From Accumulibacter sp. (GTDB taxonomy: Bacteria; Pseudomonadota; Gammaproteobacteria; Burkholderiales; Rhodocyclaceae), in contig NZ_JAPUVR010000090.1 in assembly GCF_029255125.1 (NCBI RefSeq), forward strand, positions 1 to 58,517: DNA of 58,517 nucleotides. The letters are read 5' to 3'. Under the pieces are notes generated by a model. The model ran no database searches and had not been told where the DNA came from. It saw nothing but the letters and a program-made list of their open reading frames with translations. The position numbers and the translations under genes are program-made. This document shows positions 10,436 to 17,672 of this stretch, one piece after another (the first letter of the stretch is position 1; each line of letters starts with the position of its first letter).

Positions 10436-11532
10436 CGGTTCGCCGCCGGCGGGTCGGCGGAAACGACGTTCCCCGACGGCTGGTCGATCGCGCGCACCGG
10501 TTCGCCGCGACTGACCTTGTGGACGCCGGCGACGACGACGCGCTCGCCCGCCTGTACGCCTTCGCCGATGATCGCCAGATCCTCGCGGTAGGCGCGCACG
10601 ACGATCGGCCGCAGGCTGAGCGTCCGGTCGGCTTGCAGGACCCAGAGCGCCGGCTGGCCATCCGCCTGTTGGAAGATCGCGGTCAGCGGAACGCTGAGGA
10701 CCGGCTTTTCGTTCGCCCGCTGAAAGCGCACGCTCGCCGTCATGCCGAGCAGCACGCGCGCGTCGGGCTGGCGGATCGCCACTCGCGCCGCGTAGGTGCG
10801 CGTCACCGGATCGGCGACCGGCGAGATTTCGCGCAGTTCGCCGCGATAGCGCGCGGCGGGCTCGGCCCACAAGCCGATTTCGGCCTGGCGCAGCGAGCGG
10901 ACGAGCGGCATGTGCGCTTCCGGAACGGCAATTGCAACCTCCAGCGTGTCGGCGCGCGCGATGCGCAGCACCGTCTGCCCGGCCGTCACGACTTGTCCGA
11001 CTTCCGCCGAAATGAGCCCGACGACACCCGCCTGTTCGGCGCGCAGCGTGGCGTAGGCGGCCTGATTGCGTGCCAGGTCGGCCTGCGCGCGAGCCGCCTT
11101 GAAGGTCGTTTCGCGTGCCTCGAGCGCCGCCTGACTGACGAAATTCCGTTCACGCAGACTGCGGAAGCGCTGCACCTCGGCGCTCGCCAGCTCAAGCTGC
11201 GCGCTTGCCGCGGCCGCCGTCAGCGCCGTGTCGGCCGGGTCGAGCCGGGCAAGAACGTCGCCTGGCCTGACCACCGCGCCAGCATCGACCAGACGCGCGC
11301 TGATCTTGCCCGGAATGCGAAACGAGAGCGGCGTTTCGTAGCGCGAACGGACCTCGCCGGAATAGGCGAGCGGCTCGCTCTCCTGCGCCGCGCCGACGAT
11401 CTGCGTGAGAACGGTACGCGGTGGATCGGTCGCCGCCGGCTTCTTCTCGCAAGCCGTGCACACGAGTGCCAGCGCGAGCACGAGGGAAAGCGAAGGGAAG
11501 CGCGCTGGGCGCGCAGGGCGAGTCATCGGCAT
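10432..11532 (-). CDS. RND efflux periplasmic adaptor (membrane fusion protein)
   Basis: The 366-aa product is a probable lipoprotein: after a Leu/Ala-rich signal comes LVCTACEKK, a lipobox-like Cys. The order of parts is beta-barrel/lipoyl half (SFRIPGKISARLVDAGAVVRPGDVLARLD), helical hairpin (about residues 95-150), second lipoyl half (GVVGLISAEVGQVVTAGQ) and barrel domain. It links the permease to an outer-membrane channel. The start at 11532 (MPM) is chosen over 11526 because AGGGGA is better spaced for it. It overlaps the upstream tetR by 10 bp and the downstream permease by 4 bp, a tightly coupled operon. Confidence 0.9.
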   Translation of the reverse strand: MPMTRPARPARFPSLSLVLALALVCTACEKKPAATDPPRTVLTQIVGAAQESEPLAYSGEVRSRYETPLSFRIPGKISARLVDAGAVVRPGDVLARLDPADTALTAAAASAQLELASAEVQRFRSLRERNFVSQAALEARETTFKAARAQADLARNQAAYATLRAEQAGVVGLISAEVGQVVTAGQTVLRIARADTLEVAIAVPEAHMPLVRSLRQAEIGLWAEPAARYRGELREISPVADPVTRTYAARVAIRQPDARVLLGMTASVRFQRANEKPVLSVPLTAIFQQADGQPALWVLQADRTLSLRPIVVRAYREDLAIIGEGVQAGERVVVAGVHKVSRGEPVRAIDQPSGNVVSADPPAANR

Positions 11533-12245
11533 GGGTCGTCCCCTGGCGCAGCGACCGGCGATACGTCGTCCGCCCGCCGCAGGCCGTTCAACAGAAGGTC
11601 CAGGTGCATCTCGAGATAGCTCTCGGGCGAGGTCTGCGGCGCGCAGAGAGAGAACGAAAAGCGCGAAACGGCGAGCATCAGCAAAGGGGCGACGATCAGA
11701 TCGATCGCCCCTTCGAGGTCCACGCAACGGAACTCGCCGCTGGCGATTCCGCGTTGCAGCGCGCTGCGCAGCAGGCGCCGGCCGCGCTCGATGACGTTCT
11801 GCTGGTAGAAGCGCGCGACTTCCGGGAAGTTGCGCGATTCGGCGATCACCAGCTTGCTGATCGCCGCCAGTGGCGTCTGCCCGATGTTCTCCCACCAGCC
11901 GAAGACCAGTTGGCGCAACAGATCGGCAGCCGATCCGTGATGCTCGGCCAGACGCGCCTCGGCGGTCGCCAGCGCGGCGCCCATGCCGTCCTCGATCACC
12001 GCCTGGAAGAGCGCTTCCTTGCTGTCGAAATAGAGGTAGAGCGTACCCTTCGAAGCGCCGGCGCGCGCCGCGACGTCGTCAAGTCGCGTGCCGGAAAAGC
12101 CTTTCTCGGCGAAAAGGGCGAGCGCCGCGGCGGCGAATTCGCTGGCGCGTGCTTCCTTGCGCCGGCGGCGCGGCGCGGCGCCAGCGCTTGCCGGCACCGG
12201 AAGCGCTTCGGGAAGCAAGGCAGACGGCGGATCGGCTGATTTCAT
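11523..12245 (-). CDS. TetR/AcrR-family repressor of the RND operon
   Basis: The 240-aa product has a basic, proline-rich N-terminal extension and then a TetR DNA-binding domain at about residues 35-82: ALALFAEKGFSGTRLDDVAARAGASKGTLYLYF, split over helices 1-3. The C-terminal ligand/dimer domain contains GWWENIGQTPLAAISKLVIAE and resembles the AcrR/TtgR type. It heads the operon and overlaps the adaptor start, so it is probably both the operon's repressor and self-regulated. The palindrome at 12261-12274, 16 bp upstream of the start, is the likely operator. The inducer is unknown. Confidence 0.9.
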   Translation of the reverse strand: MKSADPPSALLPEALPVPASAGAAPRRRRKEARASEFAAAALALFAEKGFSGTRLDDVAARAGASKGTLYLYFDSKEALFQAVIEDGMGAALATAEARLAEHHGSAADLLRQLVFGWWENIGQTPLAAISKLVIAESRNFPEVARFYQQNVIERGRRLLRSALQRGIASGEFRCVDLEGAIDLIVAPLLMLAVSRFSFSLCAPQTSPESYLEMHLDLLLNGLRRADDVSPVAAPGDDPCR

Positions 12246-12260
12246 GGCAGAAAGTAATAA

Positions 12261-12274
12261 TGACCGACTGGTCA
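12261..12274. promoter_or_regulatory. Palindromic operator for the TetR repressor
   Basis: TGACC-N4-GGTCA is a perfect dyad 16-29 bp upstream of the tetR start. On the minus strand it reads as part of ACTGACCAGTCGGTCA, the sequence style bound by many TetR/AcrR repressors. Its place over the expected promoter fits autorepression of the tetR-adaptor-permease operon. Confidence 0.6.
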
Positions 12275-12301
12275 GTACTATACTCCCGCGTCTCCACCCG
12301 G

Positions 12302-13948
12302 TCAATCGAGTAAGGACGCGCTGGCCACGCCGAGGCTGCGCAAGCTGCGTTCGGCGGCCAGCACGCCGCGATAATGCGCTTCCTCGAAGAGCGAAAAGCC
12401 GCTCACGTCGGCGTGCGCGAAACGCAGACGGGCGCCGTCGGCGGCAAAGCGCGCGCGTTCGCCGCCCCAGATCAGACCGGGCAGCGGGCGGCACATCGCG
12501 TGCCCGTGGCGATAAACGTCGAGGCGGGTGACGACCTGCCGAAGGTTGGCGTGCGGCAACTCCAGTTCGCTCAGGATCTGCTCGGCCCAGAACTCGCGCG
12601 ACGCCTCGCGCAGCAGCAGCCGGCCCTCTTCCGGCGTCAACTCGGCGAAGCTGCGATAGTAGGTGAGCACCGTTCTTCCCGGCGCAAGGCGCATCCGTTG
12701 ATGCGTCGCATCGACGTAGCCCAGACCCTGTCCCGCGTAGAGGACGTTGTCCCAGGAACGCGCGGCGCCGAGCCGGTCGTCGGGAAAGCGCGCCAAGCTC
12801 AGATTGGCCACCAGCCAGGGCGCGTAGGTGTAGCGCCGGGCAGCGGCGCGCAGCGCTGCCCGGCCGGCCAGAACGTGCGCGAGGAGGAAAACCGGCGCCG
12901 CCCAGATGACTTGCCCGGCGAGCAGACGCAGCGTGCGCTGTTCGCTGGCCAGCCAGAGATCGACGATCAGTGGTTCCTTGCCCGGCGTCTCGCCGCCGGC
13001 GACGCGGAAAGCGAGCGCGCCGGTGAGCAGCCGTTCGCCGACGCGCTGGCCGATCGAGCGCAACATGCCATCGACCAGCCAGGCGTTGCCCTGCGGCGCG
13101 GTCAGCACGATGTCGCTGCTGGCGTTGCTCGCCTGTCCGTCGCGGCAAGCAAAGTAGTGGATACCCGCCCAGGCGGAAACGGCGGCGCTGCCGGTACCAT
13201 AATCGTCGCAACAGGCGTGATTGACGTACCAGTGCAGTTGCGGCGAGACGAAGCCCTGGCTGTGCAGCCAATCGCGCATGCTCAGCCTGTCGAGCGCGAT
13301 CAGGTCGGCGTCGCGGCTCGATTTTTCCATCGGCAGCGCGAACGCACGCCGGCCGCGCCTGTCCCGGCGGTGGCGGTAGCCCTCGATCAGTTCGGCAAAG
13401 CGCTGGTACTCGGCGCGCTCGTGCGCGTCGGCGGCGATCGGCAGCAGCCCCTCCTGCCAGCGGCCGTGGCGATAGAGTCGTTCCTGCGGTGTCGCACAAA
13501 GGTAGTTCTCGTCGTAGGTCGGCTGCACTGCGTGCGGATCGCCGTGCAGAACGCCGAGCTCGGCAAGCAGTTCGCGCACCGCGCCGGCTTCGCTCGTCGG
13601 CAGCGGCAGATAGTGCGCACCCCAGGGATAGGCGCTGATCTCGTTGCGGCCGGCGCGCGAGTTGCCGCCGGGTGTGTCTTCGAGTTCGACGATCAGAAAA
13701 TCGGCGAAACCGGCACGCGCCAGCCGCCATCCGGCGGCCAGACCGCCGACCCCGCCGCCGACGATGGCGAGCGCGACGCGCCGCGTTTCGCTCGGCGGCG
13801 GGAAGCCCTGTGCCGGCAGACGGTGCGCGCTGGCGAAAGACGGGCCGAGCAGATCGCCGGGCGGCAGCGCACGCGGCGGGTCGCGACACGCGGCGACCGC
13901 GGCTGCTCCGGTCAGCGCCAGCGAGCGCAGGAAATCGCGCCGGTCCAT
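12302..13948 (-). CDS. Tat-exported FAD-dependent amine-oxidase-like oxidoreductase
   Basis: The 548-aa product begins MDRRDFLRSLALTGAAAVAA, a twin-arginine signal (RRDFL) followed by Ala-Cys, which also fits a lipobox. A Rossmann dinucleotide fold follows at about residues 59-90 (VGGGVGGLAAGWRLARAG, ending in GGNSR), typical of NAD(P)-binding_8/flavin amine oxidases. The substrate domain is not diagnostic. Its start lies 4 bp after the stop of the spermidine-synthase-like gene, so the two are one transcription unit. An oxidase acting outside the cytoplasm on a polyamine-like product is a natural guess, but that is inference. It is on the same strand as the efflux operon but separated by the tetR promoter. 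Confidence 0.8.
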   Translation of the reverse strand: MDRRDFLRSLALTGAAAVAACRDPPRALPPGDLLGPSFASAHRLPAQGFPPPSETRRVALAIVGGGVGGLAAGWRLARAGFADFLIVELEDTPGGNSRAGRNEISAYPWGAHYLPLPTSEAGAVRELLAELGVLHGDPHAVQPTYDENYLCATPQERLYRHGRWQEGLLPIAADAHERAEYQRFAELIEGYRHRRDRRGRRAFALPMEKSSRDADLIALDRLSMRDWLHSQGFVSPQLHWYVNHACCDDYGTGSAAVSAWAGIHYFACRDGQASNASSDIVLTAPQGNAWLVDGMLRSIGQRVGERLLTGALAFRVAGGETPGKEPLIVDLWLASEQRTLRLLAGQVIWAAPVFLLAHVLAGRAALRAAARRYTYAPWLVANLSLARFPDDRLGAARSWDNVLYAGQGLGYVDATHQRMRLAPGRTVLTYYRSFAELTPEEGRLLLREASREFWAEQILSELELPHANLRQVVTRLDVYRHGHAMCRPLPGLIWGGERARFAADGARLRFAHADVSGFSLFEEAHYRGVLAAERSLRSLGVASASLLD

Positions 13949-13952
13949 CGCG

Positions 13953-15452
13953 CTAGCGGATCACCTGGCGCCATTCGGCTTCGAAATAGCGCACCAAAAC
14001 CTGACTGTTGAGGCGATTGACCTCGGCTTCGACACGCGCCATGTCCTTCGGGAAAACGAACAGCGCCGGCGTTGCCGAAGGCGTCAGGAAACGCGTGTCG
14101 ACCGGGTAGGCTTCCGGCAAGCGGTAAGGGCGGCGACCGGCCAGGACAAATCCCCATTCGCCGAAAGACGGAACCAGCGCGTGGTACGGCGTGCTGACCA
14201 GGCCGACGCTCTCCAGCGTGGTGACGATGCACCAGAACGAACGGCGGGCGTAGAGCGGCGAAGTGGCCTGGATGACAGCAAGCGCATCGCCGGCCAGATG
14301 TTTGTCGAGCAGGCGGTAGAAAGCCGCCGTGTAGAGCTTGCCGAGGGCAAAGTTCGCCGGGTCGGGAAAATCGACCACGACGAAGTCGAAAAGCTGGTCA
14401 TTTTCTTCGAGCCATTGCAGCGCATCGGCATTGACGATCTTCACCTTGGGCGAAAGCAAGGCATCCTGATTCAGGCGGCGCAGAGCGGGGGCGCTGGCGA
14501 ACAGCCGGGTCATCGCCGGGTCGAGGTCGACCAGCGTGACCGACTCGATCTGCGGATACTTGAGGATCTCGCGCACCGCCAGACCGTCGCCGCCGCCAAG
14601 GACCAGCGCGTGCCGCGCGTGCGGCAGCGTTGCCAGACCCGGATGGACGAGCGCCTCGTGGTAACGGTATTCGTCGCGCGAGCTGAACTGCAGGTTGTTG
14701 TTCAGATGCAGGCGCAGGTCGTCCTTCCAGCGCGTGACGACGATGCGCTGGTAGGGCGTGCTTTCCGCATGGACGATCTCGTCGCTGTAGAGCTGCGCTT
14801 CGCCGAATGCGGTCAGCGCGCCGGCGCCGGCAAAAGCGATCAGCAGCGCAGCCAGGGCGGCCAGACCTTGCGCGCGCAGACTGCGATACGCTGCCAACTG
14901 GGTGCGGAACAAGCCGCAGGTCCACAGCGCGACGCCGACGTTGAGCAGGCCGAAGAGCAGGCCGCTGCGCAGCAGGCCAAGCTGCGGTACGAGGACGAGC
15001 GGAAACAGGATGGAAACGGCCAGCGCGCCGAGATAGTCGAAGGTGAGAACGCGCGAGACGAGATCGGCGAAAACCAGATCGCTTTTCAGAATGCGCATGA
15101 TCAGCGGAATCTCCAGACCGACGAGCACGCCGACCGCGAGCACGGCCAGGTAGAGCGCCAGCTTGAACGGTGCTGGCGCCCAGGCGAAGACGAAGAAGAG
15201 CGCGACCGCCGAGAAACCGCCGAGCAGGCCGACGAGCAGTTCGACCTGAATGAAACGCGCGATCAGCGGCTCCTCGACGTAGCGCGACAGCCACGAACCG
15301 ATACCCATGGCAAACAGATACGCGCCGATCACGGTCGAAAACTGGGTCACCGAATCGCCCAGCAGATAGCTCGCCTGGGCAGCCGCTATGAGTTCATAGG
15401 CCAGCCCGCAGGAGGCGACGACGAAAACTGAGAAGAGCAGGGCGTGCTGCAT
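13953..15452 (-). CDS. Membrane-bound spermidine synthase-like (SpeE-type) protein
   Basis: The 499-aa product has about seven transmembrane helices in residues 1-215, then a soluble aminopropyltransferase-like domain. The latter carries HPGLATLPHARHALVLGGGD, a Rossmann motif GGGDGLAVREIL near residue 280, VDLDP for the SAM-type nucleoside and VVDFPDP in the gate region. Membrane SpeE homologues are common in betaproteobacteria, and many lack proven polyamine activity. It is co-transcribed with the Tat FAD oxidoreductase immediately downstream. The start at 15452 gives a hydrophobic N-terminus without a cleavable signal. It diverges from the AI-2E family gene. Confidence 0.87.
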   Translation of the reverse strand: MQHALLFSVFVVASCGLAYELIAAAQASYLLGDSVTQFSTVIGAYLFAMGIGSWLSRYVEEPLIARFIQVELLVGLLGGFSAVALFFVFAWAPAPFKLALYLAVLAVGVLVGLEIPLIMRILKSDLVFADLVSRVLTFDYLGALAVSILFPLVLVPQLGLLRSGLLFGLLNVGVALWTCGLFRTQLAAYRSLRAQGLAALAALLIAFAGAGALTAFGEAQLYSDEIVHAESTPYQRIVVTRWKDDLRLHLNNNLQFSSRDEYRYHEALVHPGLATLPHARHALVLGGGDGLAVREILKYPQIESVTLVDLDPAMTRLFASAPALRRLNQDALLSPKVKIVNADALQWLEENDQLFDFVVVDFPDPANFALGKLYTAAFYRLLDKHLAGDALAVIQATSPLYARRSFWCIVTTLESVGLVSTPYHALVPSFGEWGFVLAGRRPYRLPEAYPVDTRFLTPSATPALFVFPKDMARVEAEVNRLNSQVLVRYFEAEWRQVIR

Positions 15453-15586
15453 GCAGGGCGCGCTTCAAACACCGACCAGAGCGCCGCGGACAGCCGGTGG
15501 CCGGAGACTTGGCGAAGAAATGCGGCATCATACGTGCGTGCCGGGCAATTGCGCTACCATGGCGACCACCCCTTGAGCGAGGCAGG

Positions 15587-16696
15587 ATGATGATAAAAGA
15601 GCCGCTACCCGCCGAGTTGGCGCGCAGCACGCTGGGCGTGCTTTTTCTCTGTGCGCTGATTGCCGCCTCGGTCTGGATCGTCAGCCCCTTTCTGCCGGCG
15701 CTGATCTGGGCGGTCACCGTGGTCATCGCCACCTGGCCCCTGATGCTTCAACTGCAACAGCGCTTCGGCAACCGGCGCGCGCCTGCGGTCGTCGTAATGA
15801 CGCTGGTCGTCCTGCTGGTTCTCGTCGTACCGCTCTCGCTGGCCATCTCGACGCTGGTCAACAACGCCGATCGGATCGCCGACTGGGCCCGCTCGCTGGC
15901 CGAACTGCGCTCTTCGCCACCGCCGGCGTGGCTGGCCGAGCTGCCGATCATCGGCGAGCGCCTGGTCAACGCGTGGAACCAGGTGGCCGCGGCCGGCGCT
16001 TCCGAACTGGCGGCACGCGCCGCCCCCTACGCGGGCAACCTGACACGCTGGTTCGTCCGCGAAGTCGGCAACTTCGGGCTGGTCTTCGTCCAGTTCCTGC
16101 TCACCGTCGCGCTCTCCGCCGTGCTTTACTCGTCGGGCGAAGCAGCGGCCGACAGCGTGCGGCGCTTCGCTCGCCGACTCGCCGGCGAGCGTGGCGACCA
16201 CGCCGCCGTCCTCGCCGGACAGGCGGTGCGCGCGGTGGCGCTAGGCGTCGGCATCACCGCCCTCGTCCAGTCGCTTCTCGGCGGAATCGGCCTGGCGATT
16301 GCCGGCGTTCCCTTCGTCGCCATTCTCACCGCCCTGATGCTGATGTTGTGCATTGCCCAGCTTGGCCCCGGACTGGTTCTCGTCCCGGCGGTGATCTGGC
16401 TGTACTGGAGCGGCGCAACCGGCTGGGGAAGCTTCCTGCTCGTGTGGACGCTGATCGTCGGTTCGCTCGACAACTTTCTGCGCCCCATCCTGATCCGCAA
16501 AGGCGCCCATCTGCCGCTGCTGCTGATCCTCGCCGGCGTCATCGGCGGCTTGCTCGCCTTCGGCCTGGTCGGCATCTTCGTCGGCCCGGTCGTCCTCGCC
16601 GTCGCCTACACGCTGCTCACGAGCTGGATCGACGACACACCCAGCCGCCCGAACGACCCGCCGCCGGCAACGAAGCCGGACAGCCAGGCGGAGTAG
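15587..16696 (+). CDS. AI-2E family transporter (YdiK/TqsA-type permease)
   Basis: The 369-aa membrane protein has the eight-helix pattern of the UPF0118/AI-2E family: two N-terminal helices (LGVLFLCALIAASVWIVSPF and the next), a helical cytoplasmic or periplasmic insert at about residues 85-150, and C-terminal helices including LGPGLVLVPAVIWLYW and DNFLRPILIRKG. That DNxxxPxL segment is the family signature. Members export autoinducer-2, ions or small solutes; the substrate here is not predictable. The MMIKEP start is supported by GAGGCAGG upstream. The tail is hydrophilic and proline-rich. Confidence 0.9.
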   Translation: MMIKEPLPAELARSTLGVLFLCALIAASVWIVSPFLPALIWAVTVVIATWPLMLQLQQRFGNRRAPAVVVMTLVVLLVLVVPLSLAISTLVNNADRIADWARSLAELRSSPPPAWLAELPIIGERLVNAWNQVAAAGASELAARAAPYAGNLTRWFVREVGNFGLVFVQFLLTVALSAVLYSSGEAAADSVRRFARRLAGERGDHAAVLAGQAVRAVALGVGITALVQSLLGGIGLAIAGVPFVAILTALMLMLCIAQLGPGLVLVPAVIWLYWSGATGWGSFLLVWTLIVGSLDNFLRPILIRKGAHLPLLLILAGVIGGLLAFGLVGIFVGPVVLAVAYTLLTSWIDDTPSRPNDPPPATKPDSQAE

Positions 16697-17122
16697 ACCG
16701 CGGGCAAGACCGGCGCGTCCGCGCCGCCCGGCGCCGCCCGAGCAAGGCACCCGTTTTCCTTGACCCGACTCGTGCAATAGCGCACGGTCACATGTCGGCG
16801 ATTCGGCTACTCTTACGTTAGATCAAGGCGGCGCTGATGCTGCGGCGCAACTGGCGTAGCGCCGAACCTGGATCGGGTGGATGGAAATCCGACGTGCCTC
16901 CTGCGCTGGCGGATCTTCCCGTTGAATTTTATTTCTTTTTCGTTTATCGTCTGACCCCGGCGGCGAAGCAGGATGAAGCCGGAGCGGAGAATTGGGTGGC
17001 GAAACCTAATATTCGCTGCTTGAAGTGTTTATAATGATGCTGCGTTGCAATAGGCTGGAGTTCACGAGGCTCCGGCGCGCGGAGGCCACTATCTGGCCGA
17101 TGCAATTTTGGAGTACTACTCA
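16697..17122. other. Intergenic region, possible promoter only
   Basis: No convincing gene is seen in these 426 bp. A perfect TATAAT lies at 17030-17035, about 90 bp before the small gene at 17123, but no good -35 hexamer is at the usual spacing. Composition is clearly more AT-rich near 16920-17040 than around it. Confidence 0.5.
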
Positions 17123-17470
17123 ATGAAAGCACCAAAAATCTTACCCTGGATCGCCCACAGAACCGGCATCAGCGAAGAACTGGCGCTCAAGCTTTGGCGT
17201 CGAGCAGCCGGTGAAGCGGAAACGCTGTGCGGCTGCTGCGACAGTTCGGATTACTACCGTCTGGCCGTCGAGCGCTTCGTCGACTACGCGGAGGCCGAGG
17301 GCAATCGCAGCGTTGCCCGCGAATCGGTCAAGGCCGGCACCTGCCTGTCATGGGTGTGGCGGCACCAGAATCGCGTTTCCAAACTGGGTCTGATCAGCGC
17401 CCAGAGCATCATCCGTCTCTGGGAAAACAACCTGAATGACCTCTTCGGCGGGCAACGGCACGCCGCCTGA
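17123..17470 (+). CDS. Small conserved-looking protein, unknown function
   Basis: The 115-aa product is soluble, with no signal peptide or membrane span. A good ribosome-binding site (GGAG, 9 nt before the ATG) supports this start over an upstream TTG. It contains a Cys-rich patch, AETLCGCCDSSDYYR, at about residues 32-46, two more Trp-rich segments (CLSWVWRHQNRV) and a C-terminal IIRLWENNLNDLF helix. The spacing of helices and the Cys cluster could suit a small metal-binding or DNA-associated protein, but I do not recognise the family. A GC-rich hairpin follows it. Confidence 0.6.
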   Translation: MKAPKILPWIAHRTGISEELALKLWRRAAGEAETLCGCCDSSDYYRLAVERFVDYAEAEGNRSVARESVKAGTCLSWVWRHQNRVSKLGLISAQSIIRLWENNLNDLFGGQRHAA

Positions 17471-17498
17471 CGATAGCGCGCGTCATGCGCTTCCAATC

Positions 17499-17523
17499 GC
17501 CCCGCCCCGCAAGCGGGCGGGGC
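17499..17523 (+). terminator. GC-rich hairpin after the 115-aa gene
   Basis: An 11-bp stem with one bulge (GCCCCGCC.. / ..GGCGGGGC) and an AA loop lies 29 bp after the stop codon. It is followed by CTCTCCCC rather than a U-tract, so terminator strength is uncertain. Confidence 0.5.
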
Positions 17524-17672
17524 TCTCCCCAGCCCTCCTGAGCCAGCAGCCTCGCAACTGAGGCGCGTCGATGTTCGGCAGTGCGATCACTCAGCACTGC
17601 CTGTCCGCCGGTTCTGCTTCCGACCACGGCGAGAAAGACACGCACGGCCCTTGCAACAAAACCTGAGCTAGA

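Noticed and set aside
13644-15431. 595-codon plus-strand frame opposite the SpeE-like gene
   Set aside because: Antisense shadow: composition is Gln/Arg/Asp-rich as expected from reversed codons; the minus-strand gene is well supported.
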